A stretch of 64,000 nt of DNA, taken from Dokdonella_A sp963834755. Its GTDB lineage: Bacteria; Pseudomonadota; Gammaproteobacteria; Xanthomonadales; Rhodanobacteraceae. The stretch is from assembly GCA_963834755.1 (NCBI GenBank), contig CAWICQ010000001.1, positions 112,594-176,593 of the forward strand, read 5' to 3'. Of the stretch, positions 9,081 to 17,099 are shown one piece after another (positions within the stretch are counted from its first letter, which is position 1; each line of letters opens with the position of its first letter). Below the pieces are notes generated by a model, which was not told the DNA's origin, did not search any database, and was given only the letters and a program-made list of their open reading frames with translations. Both the position numbers and the translations under genes were made by a program.

Positions 9081-10490
9081 ATGGATACGCAGACGCTGCT
9101 CGTCTACCTCGCCAAGGCAAGCTATTTCCTCGCCGCGGTGCTGTTCATTCTCGGCATCAAGCGCATGTCCTCGCCGGTGACGGCGCGCAAGGGCATCGTG
9201 CAGGCCGGCATCGGCATGGTGATCGCGACGCTGGCGACATTCGCGATCACCGGCGGACACAATCTCTGGCTGATCATCGCCGGCATCGCGATCGGCGTCG
9301 TGCCGACCTGGCTCTGGGGCAAGAAGGTCGCGATGACCGACATGCCACAGATGGTTGCGCTGTTCAACGGCATGGGCGGCGGATCGGCGGCGGCGATCGG
9401 CGCCGGCGAGTTGCTGAAATTTACGCAGCCCGGTGCGGAAACGCCGGCGCTCGTGACACTTGCGCTGGCGGTCGTCGGCGCGCTGATCGGCTCGATCTCG
9501 ATGACCGGCTCGATCATCGCCTGGGCCAAGCTCGACGGGCGCATGGACAAACGCTTCACGTTCGGCGGCCAGCAGATCGTCAATTTCGCGGTGTTGGCAG
9601 CGGCCGTGCTCGCGGGTGCGGCGATCGTGTTCTGGAAACTCGATGCGAATCTCGTCGTCGTGTTCTTCCTGCTCGCGCTTGCGTTCGGCGTATTGATGAC
9701 GTTGCCGATCGGTGGTGCGGACATGCCGGTCGTGATCTCCCTCTACAACGCGCTGACGGGTCTTGCGGTCGCGTTCGAAGGTTATGTGATGCAGATCGAG
9801 GCGCTGATCATCGCCGGCACCGTGGTCGGCGCGGCCGGCACGTTCCTGACCCAGCTGATGGCGAAGGCGATGAATCGTCCGATCAGCAATGTGCTCTTTT
9901 CCAATTTTGGCGGCGGCGGCGGCGCAACCGAGATCGCCGGCTCGCAAAAGCCCATCGAAGCGAGCGACGCGGCCTCGCTGCTCTATCTCGCCGACAAGGT
10001 CATCATCGTGCCGGGTTACGGCATGGCCGTCGCGCAGGCGCAGCACAAGATCTGGGAGCTGTCGCAGGCGCTGATCAAGGCCGGCAAGGACGTCAAGTTC
10101 GCGATCCATCCGGTCGCCGGCCGCATGCCCGGCCACATGAACGTGCTGCTCGCCGAAGCCGGCGTTCCGTACGATCTGATCGCCGATATGGACGAGATCA
10201 ATCCCGAGTTCAAGACCTGCGATGTCGCGATCGTGATCGGCGCGAACGACGTGGTGAATCCGGCCGCGAAGACCGACAAGTCATCGCCGATCTACGGCAT
10301 GCCGATTCTGGATGTCGTCGATGCGAGACAAGTGATCGTGATCAAGCGCGGCAAAGGCACCGGATTCGCGGGCATCGAGAATGCGCTGTTCTATCAGGAC
10401 AACACGCGCATGTTGTACGGCGACGGCAAGGAAGCGGCGAATCGCCTGATCTCGGAGCTCAAGGCGATTGAAGGCGGCGGCGGACACTGA
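9081..10490 (+). CDS. pntB: NAD(P) transhydrogenase beta subunit
   Basis: A 469-residue beta subunit. The N-terminal two fifths contains about nine hydrophobic helices, including GGHNLWLIIAG and FNGMGGGSAAAIGAGE. The C-terminal NADP(H)-binding domain III shows VPGYGMAVAQAQHKIWEL, HPVAGRMPGHMNVLLAEA and IGANDVVNPAAKTD. Length is normal and there is no damage. Together the three genes form a complete energy-linked transhydrogenase that supplies NADPH. Confidence 0.96.
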   Translation: MDTQTLLVYLAKASYFLAAVLFILGIKRMSSPVTARKGIVQAGIGMVIATLATFAITGGHNLWLIIAGIAIGVVPTWLWGKKVAMTDMPQMVALFNGMGGGSAAAIGAGELLKFTQPGAETPALVTLALAVVGALIGSISMTGSIIAWAKLDGRMDKRFTFGGQQIVNFAVLAAAVLAGAAIVFWKLDANLVVVFFLLALAFGVLMTLPIGGADMPVVISLYNALTGLAVAFEGYVMQIEALIIAGTVVGAAGTFLTQLMAKAMNRPISNVLFSNFGGGGGATEIAGSQKPIEASDAASLLYLADKVIIVPGYGMAVAQAQHKIWELSQALIKAGKDVKFAIHPVAGRMPGHMNVLLAEAGVPYDLIADMDEINPEFKTCDVAIVIGANDVVNPAAKTDKSSPIYGMPILDVVDARQVIVIKRGKGTGFAGIENALFYQDNTRMLYGDGKEAANRLISELKAIEGGGGH

Positions 10491-10517
10491 TCTCGATCGG
10501 ACCGTTCGCCCTCGCTG

Positions 10518-10967
10518 TCAGTCGCGGCGTGGCGCCCGCACTGCCCAAAGCGTTCCAATCGCCGCGACGATGAGCGCCAGCGCGACGATGGCCATGCCGC
10601 CCGCATCGAGATTCGCCCACGCGATGTCGATCGCCATGCGCGGCGCCATCTGCAGCAGCGCATCGCGCATCGGCAGGCCAAGCAGCGATGCGACCTGCGC
10701 AGTCGCCTGCAAGTAAAGCGAATACGCACACGCGAACGCGACGCATACGACCGCGATGGCCGCGCCCGAGACGCGTCCGGCGAATCCGTGCGCGCGAAGC
10801 GCCCACACCACGCCGGCGGCGACCGGCAGCGACAGCGCCATCAGATCGTGGCGCGCGTACAACGCAAGCAGGCACCAGACCGCGCCGCCGGCGAGTGCGC
10901 ACATGAACGCGGTCGCGACGCCGATCCAATACCGTGCTGCAGAGCGGGCTGCGGTTTGCTGCGCCAT
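10518..10967 (-). CDS. Hypothetical four-helix membrane protein
   Basis: A 149-residue protein with four hydrophobic segments (about 13-33, 40-60, 68-88 and 122-142). I do not recognise the family. A small basic C-terminus (RAPRRD) suggests a cytoplasmic end. It stands alone between pntB (convergent) and the GNAT gene (same strand, 86 bp upstream). It has no catalytic motif. A role beyond inner-membrane location cannot be inferred. Confidence 0.65.
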   Translation of the reverse strand: MAQQTAARSAARYWIGVATAFMCALAGGAVWCLLALYARHDLMALSLPVAAGVVWALRAHGFAGRVSGAAIAVVCVAFACAYSLYLQATAQVASLLGLPMRDALLQMAPRMAIDIAWANLDAGGMAIVALALIVAAIGTLWAVRAPRRD

Positions 10968-11053
10968 CCGGCGATCCAGGCGTCGCCATCGGATGGCGGG
11001 AGGCGCGATGATAACGGCGTGTGCGCTGCAATGTGAATCGTGCTGAATTTCCG

Positions 11054-11527
11054 CTATTTCGAATCGCTGGGTTCCAGCGACTTTCGGAAATGAAACGACG
11101 TAATCACCAGGCCTTCGCGGAAATAGAAGCGGTGCGCCTGCTGGCGCTGGGTTCCGGAATCGAGATTGAACTGCTCGCAGCCCGAATCGCGTGCGAGTTG
11201 TTGCAGATGATCCATCAGCGTTTTGCCGACGCCTTGGGAACGTTTGCTCTCATCGGCGACGAGGTCGTCGACGTACATCTGGACGCCGTCGAACGTGTTC
11301 TCGTGGATGCGGTGCACCGCGACGCCGACCACATCGCCGTCGCGTATCGCGACGCACATGCGCGCGCCGTCAGCGAAAACGCGGCGCATCTTGCCGGCGT
11401 AGTCGTGCGGCAGAAGCGGGCGGAGCTGGCGATGCACGGTCTCGGCTTTGGCGAGCCAGTCCGGTTCGATGACGTTGCCCGATGCATCGTTGAGATCGAC
11501 GACGCGGATACTCGAAGTCGCCATCAT
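11054..11527 (-). CDS. GNAT-family N-acetyltransferase
   Basis: A 157-residue acyltransferase. Strand 4 and the acetyl-CoA loop read YVDDLVADESKRSQGVGKTL, with the pyrophosphate-binding R/Q-x-x-G-x-G/A motif present as RSQGVG. RFYFREGL near the C-terminus is the usual last element. The ATG at 11527 overlaps the stop of the upstream PNPOx-like gene (ATGA), so the two are translationally coupled. The substrate is unknown; it may be a small amine, because the operon partner is a flavin/PLP-associated protein next to a MocR regulator. Confidence 0.9.
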   Translation of the reverse strand: MMATSSIRVVDLNDASGNVIEPDWLAKAETVHRQLRPLLPHDYAGKMRRVFADGARMCVAIRDGDVVGVAVHRIHENTFDGVQMYVDDLVADESKRSQGVGKTLMDHLQQLARDSGCEQFNLDSGTQRQQAHRFYFREGLVITSFHFRKSLEPSDSK

Positions 11528-12249
11528 GTGGGTGCCCCGTTCGCGCCGATCAATCTTTGCACGGACGAAGGCAAGTCGGAGCCGCGCGCGACGCTTTCGT
11601 CGGCGATCGGAGCGCCATACATCGCGCGCTGCGGCACGACGCCCGCCCAGTACGGCAACGCGATGTCGGCGGCGTCATCCTTCGCGCTGCCGCTGCGCAC
11701 TTTGGCGCTCGCGTCGTCGATTTCGAAGCGCAGCACGTGCGTCGCGGCGAGCTCGTTGCGATCCGGCGGCCGCGATTCGGACGCGCGTCCCGGAACAATC
11801 GCGTCGACGAAGTGCGCGAGCGCGGCGACCTTTTCGTCAGGATCGGCGACAAGCTTCGCCGTGCCGAACGCGACGACCGAGCGGTAATTCACCGAATGAT
11901 GGAAATGCGAACGAGCCAGCACGAGGCCGTCGACGAGCGTCATGCTGACGCAGGCCGGAATTCCGCCGCCAAGCGCGTTGACCAGGCGGCTTGCGACCGA
12001 GCCGTGCAACAGCAGCGCGTCGCCGACGCGCGCATACAGCATCGGAATGACGAACGGCTGACCGTTCGTTGCGAATCCAACGTGGGCGATCAAGCCGGCG
12101 TCGAGGATTGCATGGATGCTGTCGCGGTCGTAGCGCGCGCGCGCCTTGGTGCGCTGCACGCGATAGCGCGCGGGCGAAGCCGTTTTTTTTGTCTGCGTCG
12201 CACGCTCGGGAGGCGCGGGCGCACCGCGCGGATCTGGGCGAACTGGCAT
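11524..12249 (-). CDS. Pyridoxamine 5'-phosphate oxidase-like FMN-binding protein
   Basis: A 241-residue split-barrel flavoprotein. After a basic, Pro-rich N-terminal tail, the FMN-binding barrel begins at about residue 40 (DRDSIHAILDAGLIAHVGF), followed by QPFVIPMLYARVGDALLLHG and MTLVDGLVLARSHFHHSVNYRSVVAFG, the pattern of the PNPOx-like (Pyridox_ox_2) family. It is divergent from a MocR regulator, a frequent pairing in which the regulator controls this gene in response to a pyridoxal compound or amino acid. It is coupled to the GNAT gene by ATGA overlap. Confidence 0.88.
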   Translation of the reverse strand: MPVRPDPRGAPAPPERATQTKKTASPARYRVQRTKARARYDRDSIHAILDAGLIAHVGFATNGQPFVIPMLYARVGDALLLHGSVASRLVNALGGGIPACVSMTLVDGLVLARSHFHHSVNYRSVVAFGTAKLVADPDEKVAALAHFVDAIVPGRASESRPPDRNELAATHVLRFEIDDASAKVRSGSAKDDAADIALPYWAGVVPQRAMYGAPIADESVARGSDLPSSVQRLIGANGAPT

Positions 12250-12293
12250 GGTCTGGATTCCTGCATCGGGACAGGTGAACTCTAGGGCCGATT

Positions 12294-12339
12294 ATTGGTA
12301 CCATGGAGCGCCACCATCGTCGGCAATGATGGAGCCAAT
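12294..12339. promoter_or_regulatory. Inverted-repeat operator candidate between PNPOx-like gene and MocR gene
   Basis: ATTGGTACCAT (12294-12304) and ATGGAGCCAAT (12329-12339) are inverted repeats matching at 9 of 11 positions, 24 bp apart, ending three bases before the regulator's ATG. ATGGAGC also occurs as a direct repeat at 12303 and 12329. The position in the divergent promoter fits autoregulation and control of the neighbour by the MocR protein. Function is inferred. Confidence 0.5.
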
Positions 12340-12342
12340 TCC

Positions 12343-13797
12343 ATGTACCTCGATCTCGATGGCGACGGTCCGCGTTACGCGCAGCTGATCCGCTCGCTGA
12401 AAGGCGCGATCCTCGACGGCCGCGTGTCGGCCGGTGCGCGTTTGCCGGCGAGTCGCTCGCTGGCGCGCGAGCTCGATATCTCGCGCAACACCGTGCTCGC
12501 CGCGTACGAGCAATTGCAGGCGGAAGGTTTCCTCGTCGGCCGCGTCGGCTCGGGGAGTTATGTCGCGAGTGTCGGCAGCCCGGCGCCGCAACGCCGAAAC
12601 AGCGCGGCGCTGGTCGCACCGTTGTCGGCCTTCGCGCGCCGCGTGCTCGCGAACTTCGACGGGCGTTCGATTCCCGGACGTCAGCATCGCGGTCTGCGCT
12701 ACAACTTGCAGTACGGGTTGCCGCTCGCCAATCCGATGCTCGCGAGTGTCTGGCGGCGCGAGTTGAATCGCGCGGCGGAACATGTCGAATTCGACTATCC
12801 CGACGCGCAAGGTCTCGCTGCGTTGCGCGAACAGGTTTGCGATTATCTAGCGCGCCGTCGCGGCGTGCCGGCGACGCCCGATGATGTGCTGATCGTCTCC
12901 GGCACGCAGCAGGCGTTCGCAATGGCGGCGCGAGTGTTGATCGAACCCGGTGAAGCGGTCGTGCTCGAAGATCCGCATTATCGCGGCGCGCGTCAGGTCT
13001 TTACCGCGCATGGTGCGCACGTTCGCGGTTGTCGCGTCGATGCCGAAGGCCTGGTGCCTTCGGCACTGCCCGATCACGCGCGACTCGCAGTCGTGACGCC
13101 TTCGCATCAGTTTCCGACCGGCGCGCTGCTGCCGCTCGCGCGTCGCGTCGAATTGCTCGAATGGGCTGCGGCGCAACGCGCGTGGCTCATCGAAGACGAC
13201 TACGACGGCGAATTCCGTTACGGCGGCCGTCCGCTCGCCGCGCTGAAATCACTCGATCGCGATGGGCGCGTGATCTACATCGGCAGTTTTTCGAAGGCGT
13301 TGTTTCCGGCGCTACGGCTCGGCTACATGGTGCTGCCACCGGCGCTGCGCGACGCCTTCGTCGCGGCGAAATGGCTCGAGGACCGCGGTTGCAACGCGCT
13401 CGAGCAGGCCGCCCTCGCGCGCTTCATGGGCGATGGTGGTTTCGAGCGGCATCTGCGTCGCGCCGCGCAGACTTTGCGCGCGCGTCGCACGGCGATGCTG
13501 AATGGTCTTGCGCGGCACGCCGCCGGCATCGTCGAGGTCGTCGACTCGAACGCGGGCATGCATCTCACCGCCTGGCTCGTCGGCACGAGCCACGCCGATT
13601 GCGAGCGCCTGATCGAGCATGCGGGCGCGCGCGGTCTCGGTCTTTATGCGATTGCGCCGTATTGCCTGAAAACGCCGCCGCGGCCGGGACTCGTGCTCGG
13701 TTATGCGGGGTTGCCGACTGCCGACATCGAAGCGGCAATGCGGCTTTTTGGTCGGTGCCTGCGCGAGCTCGGATTCGTTCGACCCGAATCGCAGTGA
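12343..13797 (+). CDS. MocR/GntR-family regulator with aminotransferase domain (PdxR-like)
   Basis: A 484-residue two-domain regulator. Residues about 10-75 are a GntR winged helix (GDGPRYAQLIRSLKGAILDG, LPASRSLARELDISRNTV, GFLVGRVGSGSYV). Residues about 115-480 are a type I aminotransferase fold used as a ligand sensor. The PLP lysine is in GSFSKALFPALRLGY (Lys318), preceded by EDDYDGEFR. The ATG at 12343 matches the family start; a longer GTG start at 12295 would read through the operator candidate. It is divergently arranged with the PNPOx-like/GNAT operon, which it probably controls. Confidence 0.92.
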   Translation: MYLDLDGDGPRYAQLIRSLKGAILDGRVSAGARLPASRSLARELDISRNTVLAAYEQLQAEGFLVGRVGSGSYVASVGSPAPQRRNSAALVAPLSAFARRVLANFDGRSIPGRQHRGLRYNLQYGLPLANPMLASVWRRELNRAAEHVEFDYPDAQGLAALREQVCDYLARRRGVPATPDDVLIVSGTQQAFAMAARVLIEPGEAVVLEDPHYRGARQVFTAHGAHVRGCRVDAEGLVPSALPDHARLAVVTPSHQFPTGALLPLARRVELLEWAAAQRAWLIEDDYDGEFRYGGRPLAALKSLDRDGRVIYIGSFSKALFPALRLGYMVLPPALRDAFVAAKWLEDRGCNALEQAALARFMGDGGFERHLRRAAQTLRARRTAMLNGLARHAAGIVEVVDSNAGMHLTAWLVGTSHADCERLIEHAGARGLGLYAIAPYCLKTPPRPGLVLGYAGLPTADIEAAMRLFGRCLRELGFVRPESQ

Positions 13798-13926
13798 TCG
13801 GCGCGTGTGTCGATCACCGCATCGCCGGCGCGCGCATCCGTTGCTCGCGTCACCGCGCGTCATTGAAGCGTCGCGCCGAGCCCCGATATCGAGCACGGAC
13901 GGCACGCATCTGCGACGGAAGGCATA

Positions 13927-14520
13927 ATGCGCGACCGCGATGACGACCGGCCGGCGACATCACCGATGGGTTACAGCCAGACCTCCGAACCGATCCGCTT
14001 CGAACGCGACTGCAGCGCCGTGATGGTGCCGCAGGGCGATGTCGTGACTCTGCCGGCGGGCCAGGTCGGCTACATCACGCAAGCGCTCGGCGGCAGCTTC
14101 ACGGTGTACGTCGACGGCAGCCTGTTCCGTATCAGCGGCGCCGATGCCGATGCGCTGGGGCGCGATCCGCCGCCGGCACTCGAACTTCCGGAAGGGGCCA
14201 AGGACGAGGACGTCGAAAAACTCGTCTGGCAACAGTTGCGGACCTGCTTCGATCCGGAAATTCCGATCAACATCGTCGAGCTCGGACTCGTCTACAGCTG
14301 CGAGGTCGATCGTCTCGACGACGGGCAGCGCAAGGTCAAGGTGGACATGACCCTGACCGCACCCGGTTGCGGCATGGGCGAGATCCTGGTCGACGACGTG
14401 CGCACCAAGCTCGAAATGATTCCGACGGTCGCCGAGGCCGATGTCGAGCTCGTGTTCGATCCGCCGTGGAATCATTCGATGATGTCCGAGGCGGCGCGGC
14501 TCGAAACCGGAATGTTCTAG
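13927..14520 (+). CDS. sufT: SufT-type Fe-S cluster assembly protein (DUF59 family)
   Basis: A 197-residue protein with a characteristic N-terminal region (DCSAVMVPQGDVVTLPAGQV, residues about 29-48) fused to a DUF59/MIP18 domain (DPEIPINIVELGLVYSCEV, then TLTAPGCGMGEILVDDV with the conserved Cys). This fusion is SufT, an auxiliary factor for loading iron-sulfur clusters onto target enzymes. No suf operon is visible nearby. GAAGG lies a few bases before the ATG. An internal ATG at 13966 would remove 13 residues without harming the domains. Confidence 0.92.
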   Translation: MRDRDDDRPATSPMGYSQTSEPIRFERDCSAVMVPQGDVVTLPAGQVGYITQALGGSFTVYVDGSLFRISGADADALGRDPPPALELPEGAKDEDVEKLVWQQLRTCFDPEIPINIVELGLVYSCEVDRLDDGQRKVKVDMTLTAPGCGMGEILVDDVRTKLEMIPTVAEADVELVFDPPWNHSMMSEAARLETGMF

Positions 14521-14718
14521 GCGCAGCGTGGTTCTTGGTAGCGATCGGCCGGCAAGTGCGATCGAATGGGGTCCCAAAGGCCCGCCGGCGCCTAAAATGG
14601 GTACTTTCATCGGCCGGGAATGCGTTCTTCGCGCGGAAATGCGCTTTTCCTTGCGCGCATCACATCGCACAGGCAATTTGCGACGTAGCATCCATCCGGC
14701 GCAGAAGGAGGACTCGAC

Positions 14719-15132
14719 GTGAAGTTCCGCCTGCATGTGGTTGCTCTGGTCCTGTTCGCCCTTTGTTTCTTCTACGACATCGTCGTCTGGGGAGCCGTGT
14801 CCGCCCTGCCGGATATCGGCCAGGGCATCGCGGATTCCGCGCGGCGCGAGGCGCCGCTCGCGACGACCTATATCGCGCTAGGCGGCATGCTCGATTCCGC
14901 CGTACCTGCGCTGCGGGACTACGGCAGCGCGCGTCTCACCGACGCCTTCAGCGAAGGATTCGAGCGCATACGCGCCGATCCGACGGTTGCTATGGATCTC
15001 CTGTTCGGCCCGAGCTGGAACGCGACCCACAGCGGAATCAAGACGGCGTACTGGGCCGCGCCCGTGCTGCTCCTGATAGCGCTGGTTCTCTGGGTGCGCC
15101 GGCCGAAAAAGGTCAGCTTGTTGCGGCGCTGA
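14719..15132 (+). CDS. Hypothetical membrane protein with two helices
   Basis: A 137-residue protein starting at GTG, with a strong AAGGAGG site 8 bases before it. There is a hydrophobic helix at about residues 6-28 and another at about 113-130 ending in a basic tail (RRPKKVSLLRR). The loop between them, about 85 residues, should be periplasmic. The helix-loop-helix outline resembles small membrane proteins common in Xanthomonadales, but I do not recognise a family. It precedes the long non-coding stretch. Confidence 0.75.
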   Translation: MKFRLHVVALVLFALCFFYDIVVWGAVSALPDIGQGIADSARREAPLATTYIALGGMLDSAVPALRDYGSARLTDAFSEGFERIRADPTVAMDLLFGPSWNATHSGIKTAYWAAPVLLLIALVLWVRRPKKVSLLRR

Positions 15133-15191
15133 TCGGACGTCGGGACGTCTAGACCTCTTTACGTGTGGATGCCCAAACGCCGGGCAGGCAG

Positions 15192-15257
15192 CCTGTCCGG
15201 ACAGGATTTGTGCGCAAAAATTGGTCCGGACACATTTTTTGCGTTGCACAATATAAT
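15192..15257 (+). promoter_or_regulatory. Promoter with TATAAT and two GTCCGGAC palindromes
   Basis: A perfect -10 box TATAAT occupies 15252-15257; CGGACA at 15227-15232 could be a weak -35 at 19 bp. CCTGTCCGGACAGG at 15192-15205 is a perfect 14-bp palindrome and its core GTCCGGAC recurs at 15224-15231, 29 bp on. This looks like a regulated promoter reading rightwards into the structured region. Confidence 0.5.
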
Positions 15258-15263
15258 TAATAC

Positions 15264-15610
15264 TTTCAAACAGTTACGCAGATTTACAGCTTGACGCCGG
15301 GCTTCATCCGGGGTAGCTTGCCGCGCGTTTTTGGAGCTTTCCGCGCGGAAGTGCGCTAGGAGAGCGGATGAGGCCAAGTCCGGCCGAGCCGGCGGCGTCA
15401 GGCGTCTCCTGGCGCGAAGGCAACGCGGCCCGCGCCGCGGAAACTGGCCTTCGACGGTAAGTGCGTCTCGACGGACGCTGGCCCGCAGCGCCCGCCACGA
15501 CCACCTAGGACGATCCGAAAGGATCAGGCCACGGACGGCAATCGGCGGTGGGCAGCGTACGCGCTGCCCCCGCCGACCCAATCCCGCGGCGGGTCTGCCA
15601 GACAACGATG
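15264..15610 (+). ncRNA. Candidate structured non-coding RNA
   Basis: Downstream of the TATAAT promoter no convincing open frame exists on either strand for more than 800 bp, yet the DNA is dense in hairpins. At 15543-15575, GGCGG-T-GGGCAGCG, a TACG loop, then CGCTGCCC-CCGCC form a 13-bp stem with a single bulge. At 15511-15524, GATCC-GAAA-GGATC is a GNRA-capped stem. CCGGCC-GA-GCCGG and GCCCGCGCCGCG stems lie at 15380-15440. I could not match it to RNase P, tmRNA, SRP or 6S RNA by their conserved motifs. Boundaries are guesses. Confidence 0.4.
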
Positions 15611-15976
15611 ACGCGCCTGTCAAAGTCGGCTTGCGCTCGCGGCGTTGCGCCCCAGTGCGGGGCGAGGGAGCGCGACTCCGGTCCGCGAGGCTTGTTCACG
15701 TCGAAATGGATACGGTTGCGGCTCGCGAATGCGTCGCGTCGTTGTGATTCCTCGATGCGCGTCGCACGCCGGACGATCTCGTTTTGAACGCCGCTCATTC
15801 GTCGGCGTGATCGCAAATCCGCGCAACAATTTTCCAGACGACAATCGCACGCAACGGCGACGCGCATTGCCGCGCCGACAATTGCATTTCGCGGACGCGA
15901 CGACTTTCCTGCAAACGCTGCGACGCATTTGCGCGCTCACGCGTCAGCGTAACTGCCCTTCAGCAAGGAGGTTGAG
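15611..15976. other. Intergenic region, no gene seen
   Basis: Between the candidate RNA and the secreted-protein gene I see no supported reading frame: the long frames that cross it are Arg/Ser-rich and lack ribosome-binding sites. The last part is less GC-rich and probably carries the promoter of the next gene; AAGGAGG lies just before its ATG. Confidence 0.5.
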
Positions 15977-16855
15977 ATGATCACGTATTCGCTTCGCTGT
16001 GCGCGTTCGCATTTTGCGTCGATCGTTTGCGCAGCTGTCCTGCTCGCATCGCTTCGCAATGCTGCCGCGGATCCGTTGCCTCCGACGACGTTGACACCGG
16101 TTTCGGGCGGCGGGCAGGTCGGGGTGGTCGACGAATCGTTTCCGATACCGCTTGCGGTGCGAGTGCTGGATTCCGAAGGCAATCCCGAGCCCGGGGTTCC
16201 GGTTTATTTCGACGCGGATCAGTGCCACAACGATGGAACGGAGTGCTTGTCGCCAAGCGCGTACCCGTTCTTCGACGGCGGCGATGTGAGCGTCGTCGCG
16301 ACATCCGATATGACCGGCACGGCGGTTGCGCCGGCATTGGAAGTCGGCGATACGCAAGGCGCATATTTTGCGAATACAGCGACGATCTACACGGACGGTC
16401 CGTCCAGCACGATCATCGCGCAGTCGTTCTTCTGGGTCGCGCAAGTCGAGCGGGTTGCTTCGGTGCCGATCACCGCGGCGTTCACCGGTGCGTGGTATGA
16501 CCCGAATCAAAGCGGGCACGGTCTGTTGATCGAAGTGCTTCCGCAAGATCGCCTGATGGCCTACTGGTTCGCGTTCACGCCGGACGGAACGCAGGAGGCG
16601 TGGTTCGGCGGCGTCGGCGATATTCATGGTGATCAGGCCGTGATCTACGCCGATCAGGGACGGGGCGGACGCTGGATTCCCGACTTCGATCCGGCGTCAT
16701 TCAGAAACCAGTCGTGGGGCACGCTGGCTTTCATCTTCGCGGACTGCAACCACGGCCGTGTCTATTTTACCGGCGACGGCGGCAATTCGATCTGGGGTCG
16801 ATCGACAATGGACATCACCAGGCTGACGATGCCGGCGGGGTTGAGTTGTCAGTAG
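15977..16855 (+). CDS. Secreted protein with Ig-like and C-terminal GAWYDPNQSGHG domain
   Basis: A 292-residue exported protein with a strong AAGGAGG site 5 bases before the ATG. The signal peptide is at about residues 1-31, ending AAA. Residues about 40-155 resemble a Big/Ig-like adhesive module (PIPLAVRVLDSEGNPEPGVP). Residues about 168-290 form a separate domain beginning AFTGAWYDPNQSGHGLLIEV and including YWFAFTPDGTQEAWF; I recall this module as recurrent in secreted Xanthomonadales proteins, but its function is unknown. Two Cys pairs may form disulfides. A surface or periplasmic binding role is the most one can infer. Confidence 0.75.
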   Translation: MITYSLRCARSHFASIVCAAVLLASLRNAAADPLPPTTLTPVSGGGQVGVVDESFPIPLAVRVLDSEGNPEPGVPVYFDADQCHNDGTECLSPSAYPFFDGGDVSVVATSDMTGTAVAPALEVGDTQGAYFANTATIYTDGPSSTIIAQSFFWVAQVERVASVPITAAFTGAWYDPNQSGHGLLIEVLPQDRLMAYWFAFTPDGTQEAWFGGVGDIHGDQAVIYADQGRGGRWIPDFDPASFRNQSWGTLAFIFADCNHGRVYFTGDGGNSIWGRSTMDITRLTMPAGLSCQ

Positions 16856-16929
16856 CGGGCAACGATGCCTGTGGCACGGTCGGTGAACTTGCGGCCTTTG
16901 CTACCGCGCTTCGCGTAACGCACACAGAC

Positions 16930-16963
16930 AAAAAAGGCTTGCGGCGGTTACGCGCAAGCCTTT
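16930..16963 (-). terminator. Rho-independent terminator of tRNA-Asn
   Basis: Read on the minus strand, GGCTTGCG and CGCAAGCC form an 8-bp stem followed by six T residues, just downstream of the tRNA CCA end. Confidence 0.85.
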
Positions 16964-16968
16964 GCTGA

Positions 16969-17045
16969 TGGCGCCCGAAGTTGGACTCGAACCAACGACC
17001 CTCTGATTAACAGTCAGATGCTCTAACCGGCTGAGCTATTCGGGC
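16969..17045 (-). tRNA. tRNA-Asn (GTT)
   Basis: The minus strand folds into a full cloverleaf: acceptor GCCCGAA paired with TTCGGGC, discriminator G and encoded CCA, D arm GCTC/GAGC, anticodon arm TCTGA-CTGTTAA-TCAGA with anticodon GTT, and T arm GTTGG-TTCGAGT-CCAAC. It is followed by a good terminator. Confidence 0.97.
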
Positions 17046-17099
17046 GAGCCGCGTATTGTCTGGGGCCGGTCTTCGAGCGTCAAGCTTGGGCTTGGAGCT

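Noticed and set aside
7627..9120. 497-codon open frame antisense to pntA
   Set aside because: It is a shadow of the GC-rich transhydrogenase genes; Arg/His-rich composition, no homology and no ribosome-binding site.
15264..15610. RNase P, tmRNA or SRP RNA identity for the structured region
   Set aside because: An AAGTCCGG stretch recalls RNase P, but the universal 3' partner (ACAGAA...GGCTTA) and other core motifs are missing; the tmRNA and SRP signature sequences are also absent.
15331..15747. 138-codon plus-strand frame in the structured gap
   Set aside because: Extremely Arg-rich, no ribosome-binding site and interrupted hairpin-rich DNA; more likely non-coding.
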